DNA of 64,000 nt from JANXLS01 sp038227045 (GCA_038227045.1 JBBRQD010000017.1:1-64000), one strand, 5' to 3'. Positions 24,572-35,108 are shown, numbered from the stretch's first letter. Notes: generated from the letters alone by a model not told the origin. A program made the numbers and translations.

Positions 24572-26017
24572 ATGGAAAAAGAGCACATGCCCAGCCCCAA
24601 CGATTTTCTCGACGAAGAAAAACGCCACCAGACGAGGCGTTGGTTTTTTAAGGAATGCGGCGTGGGTCTCGGCGCAGTCGCATTGGGTTCGCTGCTGGGC
24701 GAATCGATGTCGCAAGCCGACGGCAGCGGCAACCCGCTCGCACCGAAAAAGCCGCACTACGCGCCGAAGGCCAAGCGGGTGATTTATCTGTTTCAGGCCG
24801 GCGCGCCCAGCCACTTGGAACTCTTCGATAATAAACCCGAACTCGCGAAGTGGAATGGAAAACTTCCGCCGCCTGAGTTACTGAAGAATTATCGCGCCGC
24901 GTTCATCAATCCGAATTCCACGCTGCTCGGCCCCAAATACAAGTTCGTCAAAAAAGGCCAATGCGGCGCGGAGATCGGCGAACTGCTGCCGCATCTCGGC
25001 GATGTCGTCGACGACATTACGATCATTAAATCCATGGTGACGGACGCGTTCAATCACGCGCCCGCGCAGATTTTTATGAACACCGGTTCGCAGCAATTTG
25101 GCCGGCCGAGCATGGGCGCGTGGAGCACATACGGCCTCGGCAGCGAAGCCGCCGACCTGCCTGGCTATGTCGTCTTCAGTACCGGTTCAAAAGGCACCAG
25201 CGGCGGCGCGGCGAATTGGGGCTGTGGCTTTTTGCCGACGTACTATCAAGGCGTGCCCTTCCGCGGCCAGGGCGACCCGGTGCTGTTTCTCTCGAACCCC
25301 GCCGGCGTCGACAACGCGATGCAGCGCGACACGCTCGACGCCGTTAAAGCGCTCAATGAAAAACGTCTCGGAGTCGTCGGTGATCCCGAAATTGCCACGC
25401 GCATCAACGCCTTCGAGATGGCGTACAAAATGCAGAGCAGCGCGCCCGATCTTGTCGATCTCTCGAAAGAATCGAAAGAGACGTTGGAGATGTACGGCGC
25501 TGAGCCGGGCAAGTCGTCGTACGCGAACAGTTGCCTGCTCGCGCGGCGTCTCATCGAACGCGGCGTGCGATTCGTGCAGGTCTTCCACGAAGCCTGGGAT
25601 CACCACGGCGGCCTGGTGAAAGGTCTCAAAGAGCAGTGCGAAAAGACCGACAAAGCCAGCGCGGCACTCGTAAAAGATTTAAAGCAGCGCGGCCTGCTGG
25701 ATGACACGCTGGTGATCTGGGGCGGCGAATTCGGCCGCACGCCGATGGTTCAGGGCGGCAACGACGGCCGCGACCATCATCCCAACGCCTTCACGATGTG
25801 GCTCGCCGGTGGTGGCGTTAAGAAAGGTCTCACAATCGGAAAATCCGACGATTTCGGCTTCAACGTCGTCGAAGACAAAGTCCACGTCCACGATCTGCAC
25901 GCAACGATTCTGCACCTGCTCGGCTTCGATCACACCAAACTCACCTACCGCTTTCAAGGCCGCGATTTCCGCTTAACCGACGTTCACGGCGAAATCGTGA
26001 AGAAGATTCTGGCGTAA
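24572..26017 (+). CDS. DUF1501 protein with twin-arginine signal
   Basis: This 481-residue protein belongs to the DUF1501 family, alkaline-phosphatase/sulfatase-fold proteins abundant in planctomycetes. It begins with a Tat-type signal ('TRRWFFKECGVGLGAVALGSLL', RR at residues 22-23). Typical segments are 'KRVIYLFQAGAPSHLELFDNKPELAKWNGK', 'QFGRPSMGAWSTYGLGSE', 'WGGEFGRTPMVQGGNDGRDHHPNAFTMWLAGGGVKKG' and 'HVHDLHATILHLLGFDHTKLTYRFQGRDFRLTD'. The true ATG may be 24587. Unlike the copy at 56075, it has no DUF1549/DUF1553 gene next to it. Confidence 0.88.
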   Translation: MEKEHMPSPNDFLDEEKRHQTRRWFFKECGVGLGAVALGSLLGESMSQADGSGNPLAPKKPHYAPKAKRVIYLFQAGAPSHLELFDNKPELAKWNGKLPPPELLKNYRAAFINPNSTLLGPKYKFVKKGQCGAEIGELLPHLGDVVDDITIIKSMVTDAFNHAPAQIFMNTGSQQFGRPSMGAWSTYGLGSEAADLPGYVVFSTGSKGTSGGAANWGCGFLPTYYQGVPFRGQGDPVLFLSNPAGVDNAMQRDTLDAVKALNEKRLGVVGDPEIATRINAFEMAYKMQSSAPDLVDLSKESKETLEMYGAEPGKSSYANSCLLARRLIERGVRFVQVFHEAWDHHGGLVKGLKEQCEKTDKASAALVKDLKQRGLLDDTLVIWGGEFGRTPMVQGGNDGRDHHPNAFTMWLAGGGVKKGLTIGKSDDFGFNVVEDKVHVHDLHATILHLLGFDHTKLTYRFQGRDFRLTDVHGEIVKKILA

Positions 26018-26021
26018 ATTT

Positions 26022-26076
26022 TTAGCCCCAAAGGGGTGGCATAATGTAGCCCTTCGGGGCTGAAGGCTCGTTGAGC
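26022..26076. terminator. Palindromic repeat between convergent genes
   Basis: Small hairpins AGCCCC-AAA-GGGGT, AGCCCTTCGGGGCT and GGCTC-GTT-GAGCC follow each other in the 67-bp gap between the DUF1501 gene and the acyl-CoA mutase gene. They probably end transcription from both sides, although there is no long T-run. Confidence 0.5.
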
Positions 26077-26084
26077 CACTGAAT

Positions 26085-27656
26085 TCACTTGTGCTCGCCG
26101 TAGACTTTTTTCAAAGCCCCGCAGATTTCGCCAAGCGTGCAGCGTACGCGCGTGGCGCTTATAATTGCCGCCATGCGATTGCGATTCTGGCGCGCGGCGG
26201 TTTCCACGTCGGCCAGCGCATTTTGAACCGCCGCCGGATCGCGCGCGCTTTTCACGCATGCGACCGATTCGCGCGCTTCCGCTTCGGTTTCGGGACGCAG
26301 CGTTTGAATCGAGCCTTCCGCGCTGAAATCGTCGCCGCTTCGATAACAATTCACGCCGACGATTTTGCGCGCGCCGCTTTCCACGTCGCGTTGGTATTTG
26401 AAGGCCGCTTCGGCGATGCGGCGCTGAAAAAATCCAGTCTCGACCGCTTTGGCCGCGCCGCCGAGCGCGTCGATTTCAGCGAGAATCGCGCGGGCTTCGG
26501 CTTCGAGCTTGTCCGTCAGCGCTTCGACCGCATACGCGCCGCCGAGCGGGTCCGCCGTGTTTGTGATTCCCGTTTCGAACGCGAGAATATGCTGCGTGGC
26601 GGCGGCCAGTTGCGCGGAGCGTTCGCCGGGCAGGCCGATGGCTTCGTCGTAGGCATTCGTGTGCAGCGACTGGCACCCGCCGAGAATCGCGGACAGAGCC
26701 TGCAGCGCGATGCGCGCCAGATTGTTCTCGGGTTCCTGCGATGTCAGCAGACTTCCGGCGGTCTGGCAATGAAAGCGCAGCGCGCGCGCTTTCTCATCCG
26801 CGACGCCGAAGCGCTCCAGGACCAGCGCCGACCACAGCCGCCGCGCCGCGCGGAATTTTGCGGACTCTTCCAACACATCGGTTGTGGCCGCGAAGAAAAA
26901 TGTGAGACGGCGGCAAACTTCCTGCGCGTCCAATCCCCGCGCCACCGACGCGCGCACATATTCCAGCCCGTCGGCGAGCGTGAACGCCAGCTCCTGCGGC
27001 GCGGTGCAGCCGGCTTCGCGCAGATGATAGCCGCTGACGGATATCGGATAAAATTCGGGCATTTCAGTCAGGCAATAATCGATGACATCAACCGTCAGAT
27101 CCATGCTCGGGCCCGGCGGAAAAATAAAATTGTTGCGCGCGGCGAACTCTTTCAAAATGTCGTTCTGAACCGTGCCGCGCAATTTCTTCGGGTCGAATCC
27201 AAGCTCCTCGCCCGCGACGCGCAAAAACGCGAGCAGCACGGCGGCCGGCGCATTGATGGTCATCGACACGCTGGCGGTGGCGAGATCGATGCCGGCGAAG
27301 AGCCTCTTCATGTCCTCGACGGACGAAATCGAAACGCCCACGCGCCCCACCTCGCCGTGCGCGCGCGGATCGTCGGGATCGAGGCCCAATTGAGTCGGAA
27401 GATCGAACGCGGTGGAGAGCCCGGTGACGCCGTTCACCAGCAATTGCTTCCATCGCGAGTTGGTCTCCTTCGGCGAGGCGAAGCCGGCGTATTGCCGCAC
27501 GGTCCAAAGCCGCGAGCGATACATGCGCTCGTGAATTCCGCGCGTGAACGGCGGAACGCCCGGCAGCGCCTCGGCCGCAAGTTTATCCGCGTGCGTGTCG
27601 CTCGGAGTATAAACGGGTTTGAGCGGGAGGCCGGAGAGCGTGTCGAGAGGGATCAT
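26085..27656 (-). CDS. Acyl-CoA mutase (methylmalonyl-CoA mutase family) large subunit
   Basis: This 523-residue protein is the TIM-barrel catalytic part of a B12-dependent mutase; the C-terminal cobalamin-binding domain (DxHxxG) is absent, so a separate small subunit is needed. Core motifs are 'RLWTVRQYAGFASPKETN', 'GLSTAFDLPTQLGLDPDDPRA', 'GTVQNDILKEFAARNNFIFPP' and 'SVSGYHLREAG'. The Arg in 'AARNN' corresponds by my alignment to the carboxylate-binding Arg207 of methylmalonyl-CoA mutase (Gln in isobutyryl-CoA mutase). The residue matching Tyr75 is His ('GIHERMY'), and the usual RPWT is RLWT. ATG 27656 follows GGAG. meaB is 28 bp upstream in the same transcript. Confidence 0.9.
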   Translation of the reverse strand: MIPLDTLSGLPLKPVYTPSDTHADKLAAEALPGVPPFTRGIHERMYRSRLWTVRQYAGFASPKETNSRWKQLLVNGVTGLSTAFDLPTQLGLDPDDPRAHGEVGRVGVSISSVEDMKRLFAGIDLATASVSMTINAPAAVLLAFLRVAGEELGFDPKKLRGTVQNDILKEFAARNNFIFPPGPSMDLTVDVIDYCLTEMPEFYPISVSGYHLREAGCTAPQELAFTLADGLEYVRASVARGLDAQEVCRRLTFFFAATTDVLEESAKFRAARRLWSALVLERFGVADEKARALRFHCQTAGSLLTSQEPENNLARIALQALSAILGGCQSLHTNAYDEAIGLPGERSAQLAAATQHILAFETGITNTADPLGGAYAVEALTDKLEAEARAILAEIDALGGAAKAVETGFFQRRIAEAAFKYQRDVESGARKIVGVNCYRSGDDFSAEGSIQTLRPETEAEARESVACVKSARDPAAVQNALADVETAARQNRNRMAAIISATRVRCTLGEICGALKKVYGEHK

Positions 27657-27684
27657 AAAGAACTCCAATTACGGCAAGCTGAAT

Positions 27685-28713
27685 TCATTTGTCTTTCAGT
27701 ACTTCCTTGGCCGCGTCGTCCAATCCGATCGTTCCGTTCACATAAGCCTCGGTCAATGCGTCGAACTCTCCATCCTCCAGCCGCTCCCGCGAGCGCGCGC
27801 GAAACAGGTGCTCCGCGCGCGCGAGGATTGCGCGGGCGGCGCGATTCTTTTTTAACGCCTCGCGCAGTCCGGGCTGATCGATGTACGCGCGGTGCGCATC
27901 GCAAGCGTCGAGCAGCGCAGCGCCTCCATTCGGAAAAAGATCGCGCCGGACAGCGCTGAGCAGAAACACGGGGGGCGTCCAGCGTGACCCGCCGAATTGC
28001 GCCGCGAAGTTCTTTCCGAGCTGTTTCAACGCGCGGCAGGAGGCGTCCGGATTTTCAGCGATAGCCAGTTCCAGTCTCGCTTTCAAATCCACAGCGTCGG
28101 GCTTGTCTCCTTTATTGACGGCGAAGACATCGGCAGCTTCGAGGATGCCCATCTTCATGAGCTGCACTTCGTCGCCGAGTCCCGGGACTTGAACGACGCA
28201 GACTGTGTGGGCGAGATTGGCTATTTCGGTTTCAGCCTGGCCCGCGCCGACCGTCTCCAGAAAAACCGTGTCGAATCCTGCCGCGCCCAGCGCGCGCAAC
28301 GCGCCGCCGGCCGCCGCGGCCATTCCTCCGGACGCGCCGCGGCTGCCCATCGAACGGATGAACACGCGCGGTTCGTTGCGCAGGCTGGACATGCGGATGC
28401 GGTCGCCCAGAAGCGCGCCGCCGGTGAACGGGCTGCTGGGATCGATGGCCAGGATCGCAATCTGGCGCGCGGGCGGCCGAGCGAGCGCCAGGCCGGCGAG
28501 ATAATCGATCAGCGTGGACTTGCCAGCGCCCGGCGGACCCGTGATGCCGATGACGTGGCGTGGAAAATCGAACGACGCTAAAGCGGCCGAGGCGGCGGCG
28601 GATTCCTGCGCGTCGCCGGACTCCAGCAGCGTGATGAGCCGGGATAGCGCGCGCCGATCGCCGGCGTGGCAGGCTGCGGCCCATTCGTAAGCAGTGCGTG
28701 GCGTGGACTCCAT
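27685..28713 (-). CDS. meaB: MeaB-type G-protein chaperone of the acyl-CoA mutase
   Basis: This 342-residue P-loop GTPase protects and reloads B12-dependent mutases. It shows Walker A GPPGAGKS (residues 59-66), 'LAIDPSSPFTGGALLGDRIRM', 'RSMGSRGASGGMA', 'FLETVGAGQAETEIANLAHTVCVVQVPGLGDEVQ' (switch III region) and the base motif 'NKGD', where NKAD or NKxD is usual. It is immediately upstream of the mutase gene and co-directional, so the partner is clear. The C terminus 'LDDAAKEVLK' carries the dimerisation helix. Confidence 0.93.
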   Translation of the reverse strand: MESTPRTAYEWAAACHAGDRRALSRLITLLESGDAQESAAASAALASFDFPRHVIGITGPPGAGKSTLIDYLAGLALARPPARQIAILAIDPSSPFTGGALLGDRIRMSSLRNEPRVFIRSMGSRGASGGMAAAAGGALRALGAAGFDTVFLETVGAGQAETEIANLAHTVCVVQVPGLGDEVQLMKMGILEAADVFAVNKGDKPDAVDLKARLELAIAENPDASCRALKQLGKNFAAQFGGSRWTPPVFLLSAVRRDLFPNGGAALLDACDAHRAYIDQPGLREALKKNRAARAILARAEHLFRARSRERLEDGEFDALTEAYVNGTIGLDDAAKEVLKDK

Positions 28714-28888
28714 GTTGCGATTTTACGCGGGAATTTCGCGAAATAAAGAGACGACGAGTGCTTATTGTTTCAACCAGTGAAATGGTGTTTGCTCTTGTGT
28801 CCAGTCGCGAAAGAAATATAAGTGCATCTGAAACCAAGACTGCAATCGTCGAACTTTGAACAGAGAACTCAACCAAGGAGAACGTTTC

Positions 28889-29464
28889 ATGAGCGATTCG
28901 GGTTCACACACGCCGCCGCCCTTCGGAGAAGCGCTTACTGTCGGATGGAATGCAGTTAAGCCTCAAATGGTTCCGGCTGCGATTGCTTCCTTTTGTGCCT
29001 ATCTTGCGAATATGATTGCAATGGGCACGCCCGGCTTTTTCCTTATTGCGAAAAAACTGCTGCGCGGTGAAAAACCAGAGCCGGCTGACGGATTCATTGG
29101 ATTCAGCAAGTTCGCCGATTATTTCATTATGGGGCTGTTGGCCTCCAGTGGCGTCATAGCTTGTTTCGTTGGAATGTTCATCACAATACCGCTCTTTTTG
29201 CCCGGGTTTTACTTCATCATGGAACACAATATGACGTGGAGCCAGGCCAAGGACAAGTGCATGGAGCTGGTCAAACCCAACTTAATGGCATGGGCGATTT
29301 TCCAATTTGTAGTGCTAATTGTCGGGGGATTGGGAAGCATTGCATGCTTTGTCGGCGTTTTCGTTACGATGCCTGTTGGCTTTTGCGCATGTTTCTATGC
29401 CTATGAAAAGGCGTTCAAAGAACTCGCGCCCGCTGCCGAAGCGCCGGCTGTGCAACCCGTTTAA
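28889..29464 (+). CDS. Four-helix integral membrane protein of unknown function
   Basis: This 191-residue protein has about four membrane helices arranged as two similar halves: 'SGVIACFVGMFITIPLFLPGFYFIMEHNMTWSQAKDKCMELVKPN' and 'LGSIACFVGVFVTMPVGFCACFYAYEKAFKEL'. The shared 'ACFVG.F.T.P' phrase and following amphipathic segment resemble DUF975/DUF4013-type membrane proteins. No enzymatic motif is present. The ATG at 28889 has AAGGAG 12 bp upstream and is preferred over the opening at 28856. A strong terminator follows at 29506. Confidence 0.7.
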   Translation: MSDSGSHTPPPFGEALTVGWNAVKPQMVPAAIASFCAYLANMIAMGTPGFFLIAKKLLRGEKPEPADGFIGFSKFADYFIMGLLASSGVIACFVGMFITIPLFLPGFYFIMEHNMTWSQAKDKCMELVKPNLMAWAIFQFVVLIVGGLGSIACFVGVFVTMPVGFCACFYAYEKAFKELAPAAEAPAVQPV

Positions 29465-29505
29465 TAGTCTTTTTTCGGCTGAAAACGATTTTTCGAATTA
29501 AAATA

Positions 29506-29529
29506 GCGGCCTTCGGGCCGCTTTTTTTT
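29506..29529 (+). terminator. Rho-independent terminator
   Basis: A perfect GCGGCC-TTCG-GGCCGC hairpin (29506-29521) is followed by eight T. It ends the transcript of the four-helix membrane protein 42 bp upstream. Confidence 0.93.
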
Positions 29530-29836
29530 CGTGCGGATCAATATTCGACCGCGATGCAATTGGTTACACAAGTTGCACATGAGCAAGTATATATTGAAGC
29601 AATATTCCACGCGACTACTTGAATTTCACAGCCACAAAACACGAATGTCCCTGACAAAATTTGTGCTTTGCCAATTCTTTTCTCTAAATGACCCGGTCAA
29701 TTTCGCCGAGGGAGTAAGGGGCTCAGCTTAACACGCACAAAATTCTCCTATGAGAAAATAAATTTCATCGCAAATTTTAAATATTCCGCGTATGGCCCGT
29801 TGATTGTGATCGTTAGTAATGTGTAGGACGCAGTGA
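29530..29836. other. AT-richer gap without a confident gene
   Basis: No gene is called. The composition is visibly more AT-rich than the flanks. A GTG-initiated 66-codon frame (29531-29731) has no recognisable features and no ribosome site, so it is left out. Confidence 0.4.
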
Positions 29837-30061
29837 AAAGCAAAATTTGAAAATAGAATAAGAAGAATAACTAAACCCAGCGCCGGCTCCAGCAGCGGCG
29901 CACTGAAATTCAATCGTGGGGGCGGCGGCAAGGATCCGGTATGGCGCATCTCGCCATTCCTCGTAGTAAACTTCGATAGCGATCCCACCTGCCAATCAAC
30001 TATCCGCCTTGGCCCGTTCGGACACTCGCCACCGCCCCCCAACGATTTTGAAACACGCTAA
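29837..30061 (+). pseudogene. Possible gene remnant lacking a start codon
   Basis: A frame of 74 sense codons is open from a TGA at 29834 to a TAA at 30059 but has no ATG, GTG or TTG. The translated end includes 'ALKFNRGGGGKDPVWRISP' and 'RLGPFGHSPPPPNDF', which reads like protein. The stop codon lies directly against a perfect terminator hairpin at 30061, as for a genuine gene end. It may be the 3' fragment of a gene whose start has been lost. No family was recognised. An opposite-strand frame with a hydrophobic run overlaps it and is considered a shadow. Confidence 0.25.
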
Positions 30062-30093
30062 AACGGCGAACTCACTCGAGTTCGCCGTTTTTG
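30061..30093 (+). terminator. Intrinsic terminator not assigned to a complete gene
   Basis: The 13-bp perfect stem AAACGGCGAACTC...GAGTTCGCCGTTT (30061-30073 and 30078-30090) closes a 4-base loop and runs into TTTTTG. Upstream there is only the possible gene remnant, so the transcript it ends is unknown. Confidence 0.8.
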
Positions 30094-30101
30094 TTTGAAG
30101 A

Positions 30102-30187
30102 AAGTGGAAGGGGCGTCTCGTCCCTTCGCATTTTGGCCGTTTCAATTGCTTGCGATCAATTCGAGCGGGACGGCCCGCCCACTTTTT
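30102..30187. repeat. Imperfect inverted repeat downstream of the molybdoenzyme gene
   Basis: AGTGGAAGGGGCGTCTCGTCCC (about 30103-30124, imperfect) pairs with GGGACGGCCCGCCCACTT (about 30166-30183), followed on the plus strand by six T. It lies just past the 3' end of the sulfite-oxidase-fold gene and may act as its transcript end. Confidence 0.45.
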
Positions 30188-30193
30188 TATCGA

Positions 30194-30841
30194 TTATGAA
30201 AAGCGTTCTTCTTCCCACGGGCAGGCGCGGTTGTGGTAGCCACGCACTTCCCAATAACCGAGTTTATCCTCGGACATAAAGTGAATTTCTTTGATCCACT
30301 TGGCGCTCTTCCACAGGTAGCGTTTCGGAACCAGCATGCGCGCGGGGCCGCCGTGTTCGGAGTCCAGCGGCTGGCCATTCCACGAGTGCATGATCTGGAC
30401 ATCCTCGTCCATGCAGCAGTCCAAATCGAGGTTGGTCGTGTAACCGTCGTAACTGGAGAAGAACACGAATTTCGCTACGGGCTGAACGCCGATATGTTTC
30501 GCGAGGTCGGAGAACTTGACGCCTGCGGTCGTGTTGTCGAACGTGCTCCACGTCGTGACGCAGTGCATATCGCAAATCTGTTCGGATTGCGGCAGTGCAT
30601 TGAATTGTTCCCAAGTAAGTATCTGAGGCTTCTCGACAAGGCCTGAGATTTTCAATTGCCAGCGCGGGCGATGCACCGCCGGAACGAAGCCGAGATCGAG
30701 GCGCGGCCAGCCCTTGGGAATATGCTGCCCCGGCGGCAACCGAGGCCGCTCGACTTTCGCTCTGGCAACTTCATCGGGGTGAAGCGTGTGGCCCTGATTT
30801 TTGGCGGCCCATTTCTCTTTATTGGCATTGGCGTCGGACAT
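30194..30841 (-). CDS. Sulfite-oxidase-fold molybdopterin oxidoreductase (YuiH-like)
   Basis: This 215-residue protein is a single-domain molybdoenzyme of the sulfite oxidase superfamily. The molybdenum ligand is Cys94 in 'ICDMHCVTTWS'; further family segments are 'RWQLKISGLVEKPQILTWEQFNALP', 'YDGYTTNLDLDCCM', 'HGGPARMLVPKRYLWKSAKWIKEIHF' and 'GYWEVRGYHNRACPWEEERF'. No signal peptide or heme domain is present, so it is probably cytosolic and of unknown substrate. Its cofactor would need MoaD-MoaE, encoded at 8.3-9.0 kb. It is the last gene of a minus-strand run beginning with prkA. Confidence 0.88.
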   Translation of the reverse strand: MSDANANKEKWAAKNQGHTLHPDEVARAKVERPRLPPGQHIPKGWPRLDLGFVPAVHRPRWQLKISGLVEKPQILTWEQFNALPQSEQICDMHCVTTWSTFDNTTAGVKFSDLAKHIGVQPVAKFVFFSSYDGYTTNLDLDCCMDEDVQIMHSWNGQPLDSEHGGPARMLVPKRYLWKSAKWIKEIHFMSEDKLGYWEVRGYHNRACPWEEERFS

Positions 30842-30876
30842 TTATGATCTCGAGGAATAATTAATCTATAAGCCAT

Positions 30877-31215
30877 TCACGCTTTTATTTCCACGCGACG
30901 ACCATCGGGATCGCGAACCACAAACGTTCGGCCCCACCGTGTTTCTTTTAACGCGCCAGGCGCATCCCCATTTTCTATCAATAGATTGCGAGTTTGCTCT
31001 AAGTTATCAACGCGAAATCCCAACGCGGTCATTTCGTCTGAAGTGCCGGTCTTCGAAGGATAGAGTTCAAAAACGTGTCCTTCATCCTCGCACGCGTAGT
31101 GTTCGGGCCCGGTCCCGTGAGAATGCTTGACAAATTTCATTCCTAGCGATTCGTAAAAAACACGGGAGCGCTCTATGTCCACGCATCGCAAGACAAGGAG
31201 TGTGAGCGCGTTCAT
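30877..31215 (-). CDS. VOC-family (glyoxalase/bleomycin resistance fold) protein
   Basis: This 112-residue protein has the paired beta-alpha-beta-beta-beta units of the vicinal oxygen chelate fold: 'LLVLRCVDIERSRVFYESLGMKFVKHSHG..PEHYACEDEGHVFELYP' and 'ALGFRVDNLEQTRNLLIENG...WGRTFVVRDPDGRRVEIKA'. The Glu in 'FELYP' and the C-terminal Glu in 'RVEI' are candidate metal ligands. Substrate unknown. It lies 20 bp after yeaH and 35 bp before the molybdoenzyme gene. Confidence 0.82.
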   Translation of the reverse strand: MNALTLLVLRCVDIERSRVFYESLGMKFVKHSHGTGPEHYACEDEGHVFELYPSKTGTSDEMTALGFRVDNLEQTRNLLIENGDAPGALKETRWGRTFVVRDPDGRRVEIKA

Positions 31216-31235
31216 TTTTCCCTAACCCCAAACCC

Positions 31236-32363
31236 CTACTTCCCCTTCCCCAAAAAAATCTTGATCGCGTCGTAAATCTCCTCCTTGTTCTTGATGTCCG
31301 CCGTGATCAGGTTTTCGAGGTCCAGGGCGTCGTCCAGCTTGCGTTTGAATTCGCCCGAGCCGTACAGGCTTCGGACTTGCCCATAGCAGAACAGATTGAC
31401 GCTTGGCAGCACTTCGTCGCGCAGGATTTTGAAACAGACTTCGTTGTCGCTTAATAGATTGTCGCCGTCCGAGAAATGGAATGTGTAGATGTTCCAATCT
31501 TGCGGCGAATAGTTTTCCTTGATGATGTCCGCGCACAGCCGGTACGCCGTCGAAATCGCGGTGCCGCCGGATTCGCGCGTTTTGTAGAACGTCTCCTGAT
31601 CGACTTCGCGCGCCGCGGCGTCGTGCGTGATGTAGCGGCTCTCCATCGTTTTGTACTGGCTGCGCAGCCACGTGTCGATCCAGAACGCCGTCGTGCGGAC
31701 GAGTTCTTTCTGCTCGTCGCCCATTGAGCCGGAGACGTCCATCATGTAAAAAATCACCGCGTTCGATTCGGGAACGTGGGTGATCTGCCAGCTCTTGTAA
31801 ACCTTGTCCGCTTTGATCGGAATGATGATCGGATTGTTGGGATCGTAGCTGCCCATTGAAATCTGGCGGCGCAGCGCCCGGACAAACGTGCGCTTGAAGT
31901 GCTTGAGCGATTCGGGGCCCTGGCGGCGGATGGAACTGTAGCGTTCCTTCTCGGCCATGATCGTGCGCTTGCCCTTCGGCTGAATGTTGGGCAGTTCCAA
32001 TTCTTCGCCGAGGATCTTGGCCAGTTCTTCCATGGTCAGATCGACTTCGAGCATGTGTTCGCCGGGCTGGTCGCCGGCCTCGCCCGTACCGTCGCCTTCC
32101 TGCGGCTGTCCGCCGACGGGATCGCCGGGTTCGCCATCGCCGCTGCCGACGCCACCTTGATTCTTGCCGAAGCGAAAGTGCGGCAGATCGATTTCAGGCA
32201 GCGGAATTGAGACGATGTCCTTGCCCTTTTTGCCGATCAATTCTCCCTGCGTCATGTACTTGCGCAGATCTTTCTTGATCTTGCCGCGCACGATTTGTCG
32301 GAAGCGGCCGTGGTCGCGGTCGATTTTATTCGTGGATTCATAGATCGGATCGAGTGGCGTCAT
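31236..32363 (-). CDS. yeaH: DUF444 / YeaH-type von Willebrand protein
   Basis: This 375-residue protein belongs to DUF444 (UPF0229), which is nearly always encoded with PrkA. Features in order: basic N terminus 'DHGRFRQIVRGKIKKDLRKYM', a Gly/Asp-rich linker (about 68-102), and a von Willebrand-like domain with the metal-ion site 'FYMMDVSGSMG' (DxSxS). 'GGTAISTAYRLCADIIKENY', a second metal-site segment, and 'TFHFSDGDN' follow. It is thought to work with PrkA in nutrient-stress responses, mechanism unknown. The usual third partner, SpoVR, is absent from the window. Confidence 0.9.
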   Translation of the reverse strand: MTPLDPIYESTNKIDRDHGRFRQIVRGKIKKDLRKYMTQGELIGKKGKDIVSIPLPEIDLPHFRFGKNQGGVGSGDGEPGDPVGGQPQEGDGTGEAGDQPGEHMLEVDLTMEELAKILGEELELPNIQPKGKRTIMAEKERYSSIRRQGPESLKHFKRTFVRALRRQISMGSYDPNNPIIIPIKADKVYKSWQITHVPESNAVIFYMMDVSGSMGDEQKELVRTTAFWIDTWLRSQYKTMESRYITHDAAAREVDQETFYKTRESGGTAISTAYRLCADIIKENYSPQDWNIYTFHFSDGDNLLSDNEVCFKILRDEVLPSVNLFCYGQVRSLYGSGEFKRKLDDALDLENLITADIKNKEEIYDAIKIFLGKGK

Positions 32364-32408
32364 AATAAACCGGTTTCAGGTTCCAAGTTTCAGGTTTCAC
32401 GGCTTAAA

Positions 32409-33014
32409 TTAACGCCGCCGTTTCCACATGCCGGAACGCATCGCGCTCACGCGCACCGGTTGTGGCAGCGGCACGATGGACCAGTGAAAATAGCCCGCGA
32501 CGATCACTGCGTTAAAGAGCATGAAGCAGGCGGCAGAGGCCCAAGTTTCCGCGTTCGATCCGTCTCGATGGAACGAGAGAAACGCCGAAATGAACATCCA
32601 CATGAGCGGCAGCGTGAAAAACGGAATCGTCAATCCTGTGGCGATTATGCGCAGGCGGCGGATCGAGCCTTTGACGTACTCTTCATGCGCTGGATTCATC
32701 GGGGCCTTGATCAGATGCCGCCCGCTTTCAGAAGCTTTCCGCAAAAGTCCCAGCGACGCTTTCCGCCAGAACGCGATTAGTTCCAACAATCGTTCGCGGA
32801 TCGTGCGCAACGCCAGACTCCACGTCGCCACGATGCCCAGACAGACGATCAGTCGCGCGTGCGGTTCGTACGGTTTACCTTTTGCCCAAAGCGATGCCCC
32901 CAGCAACGCGCAAGTAAAGAGCGCCTGTAGGCCGGTGGCAATCAGCCACGACCGTGCGGCGCGCGCGCGGGCTTGATCGAAGGAGAAGGGATCGAATCCT
33001 GTTTCTTTCTTCAT
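32409..33014 (-). CDS. Membrane protein between prkA and yeaH
   Basis: This 201-residue protein has four predicted membrane helices in two pairs ('WLIATGLQALFTCALLGASLWA', 'LIVCLGIVATWSLALRTI', 'IIATGLTIPFFTLPLMWMFISAFL', 'ASAACFMLFNAVIVAGYFHWSIVPLP'), with a basic loop between the pairs and a basic tail 'SAMRSGMWKRRR'. I do not recognise the family. The ATG at 33014 has AAAGGA upstream. Its place between two genes that normally act together, with gaps of only about 50 bp on each side, suggests that it is part of the same response, perhaps anchoring it at the membrane. Confidence 0.65.
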   Translation of the reverse strand: MKKETGFDPFSFDQARARAARSWLIATGLQALFTCALLGASLWAKGKPYEPHARLIVCLGIVATWSLALRTIRERLLELIAFWRKASLGLLRKASESGRHLIKAPMNPAHEEYVKGSIRRLRIIATGLTIPFFTLPLMWMFISAFLSFHRDGSNAETWASAACFMLFNAVIVAGYFHWSIVPLPQPVRVSAMRSGMWKRRR

Positions 33015-33065
33015 CGCTGGTTCCTTTAAATTAAGGACACGAAATTGATCGCTTTCTGACAATTA

Positions 33066-35108
<2,043 letters not shown>

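Noticed and set aside
26091..27959. 622-codon frame antisense to the acyl-CoA mutase
   Set aside because: Arg-rich translation without domains, fully covered by a certain gene on the other strand.
28714..28888. Cobalamin riboswitch upstream of meaB and the B12-dependent mutase
   Set aside because: No B12-box-like sequence or conserved helices could be recognised in the gap.
29728..30042. 104-codon minus-strand frame with a hydrophobic run (LGLVILLILFSNF)
   Set aside because: TTG start without ribosome site, overlaps the start-less plus-strand frame that ends exactly at a terminator; composition gives no support.
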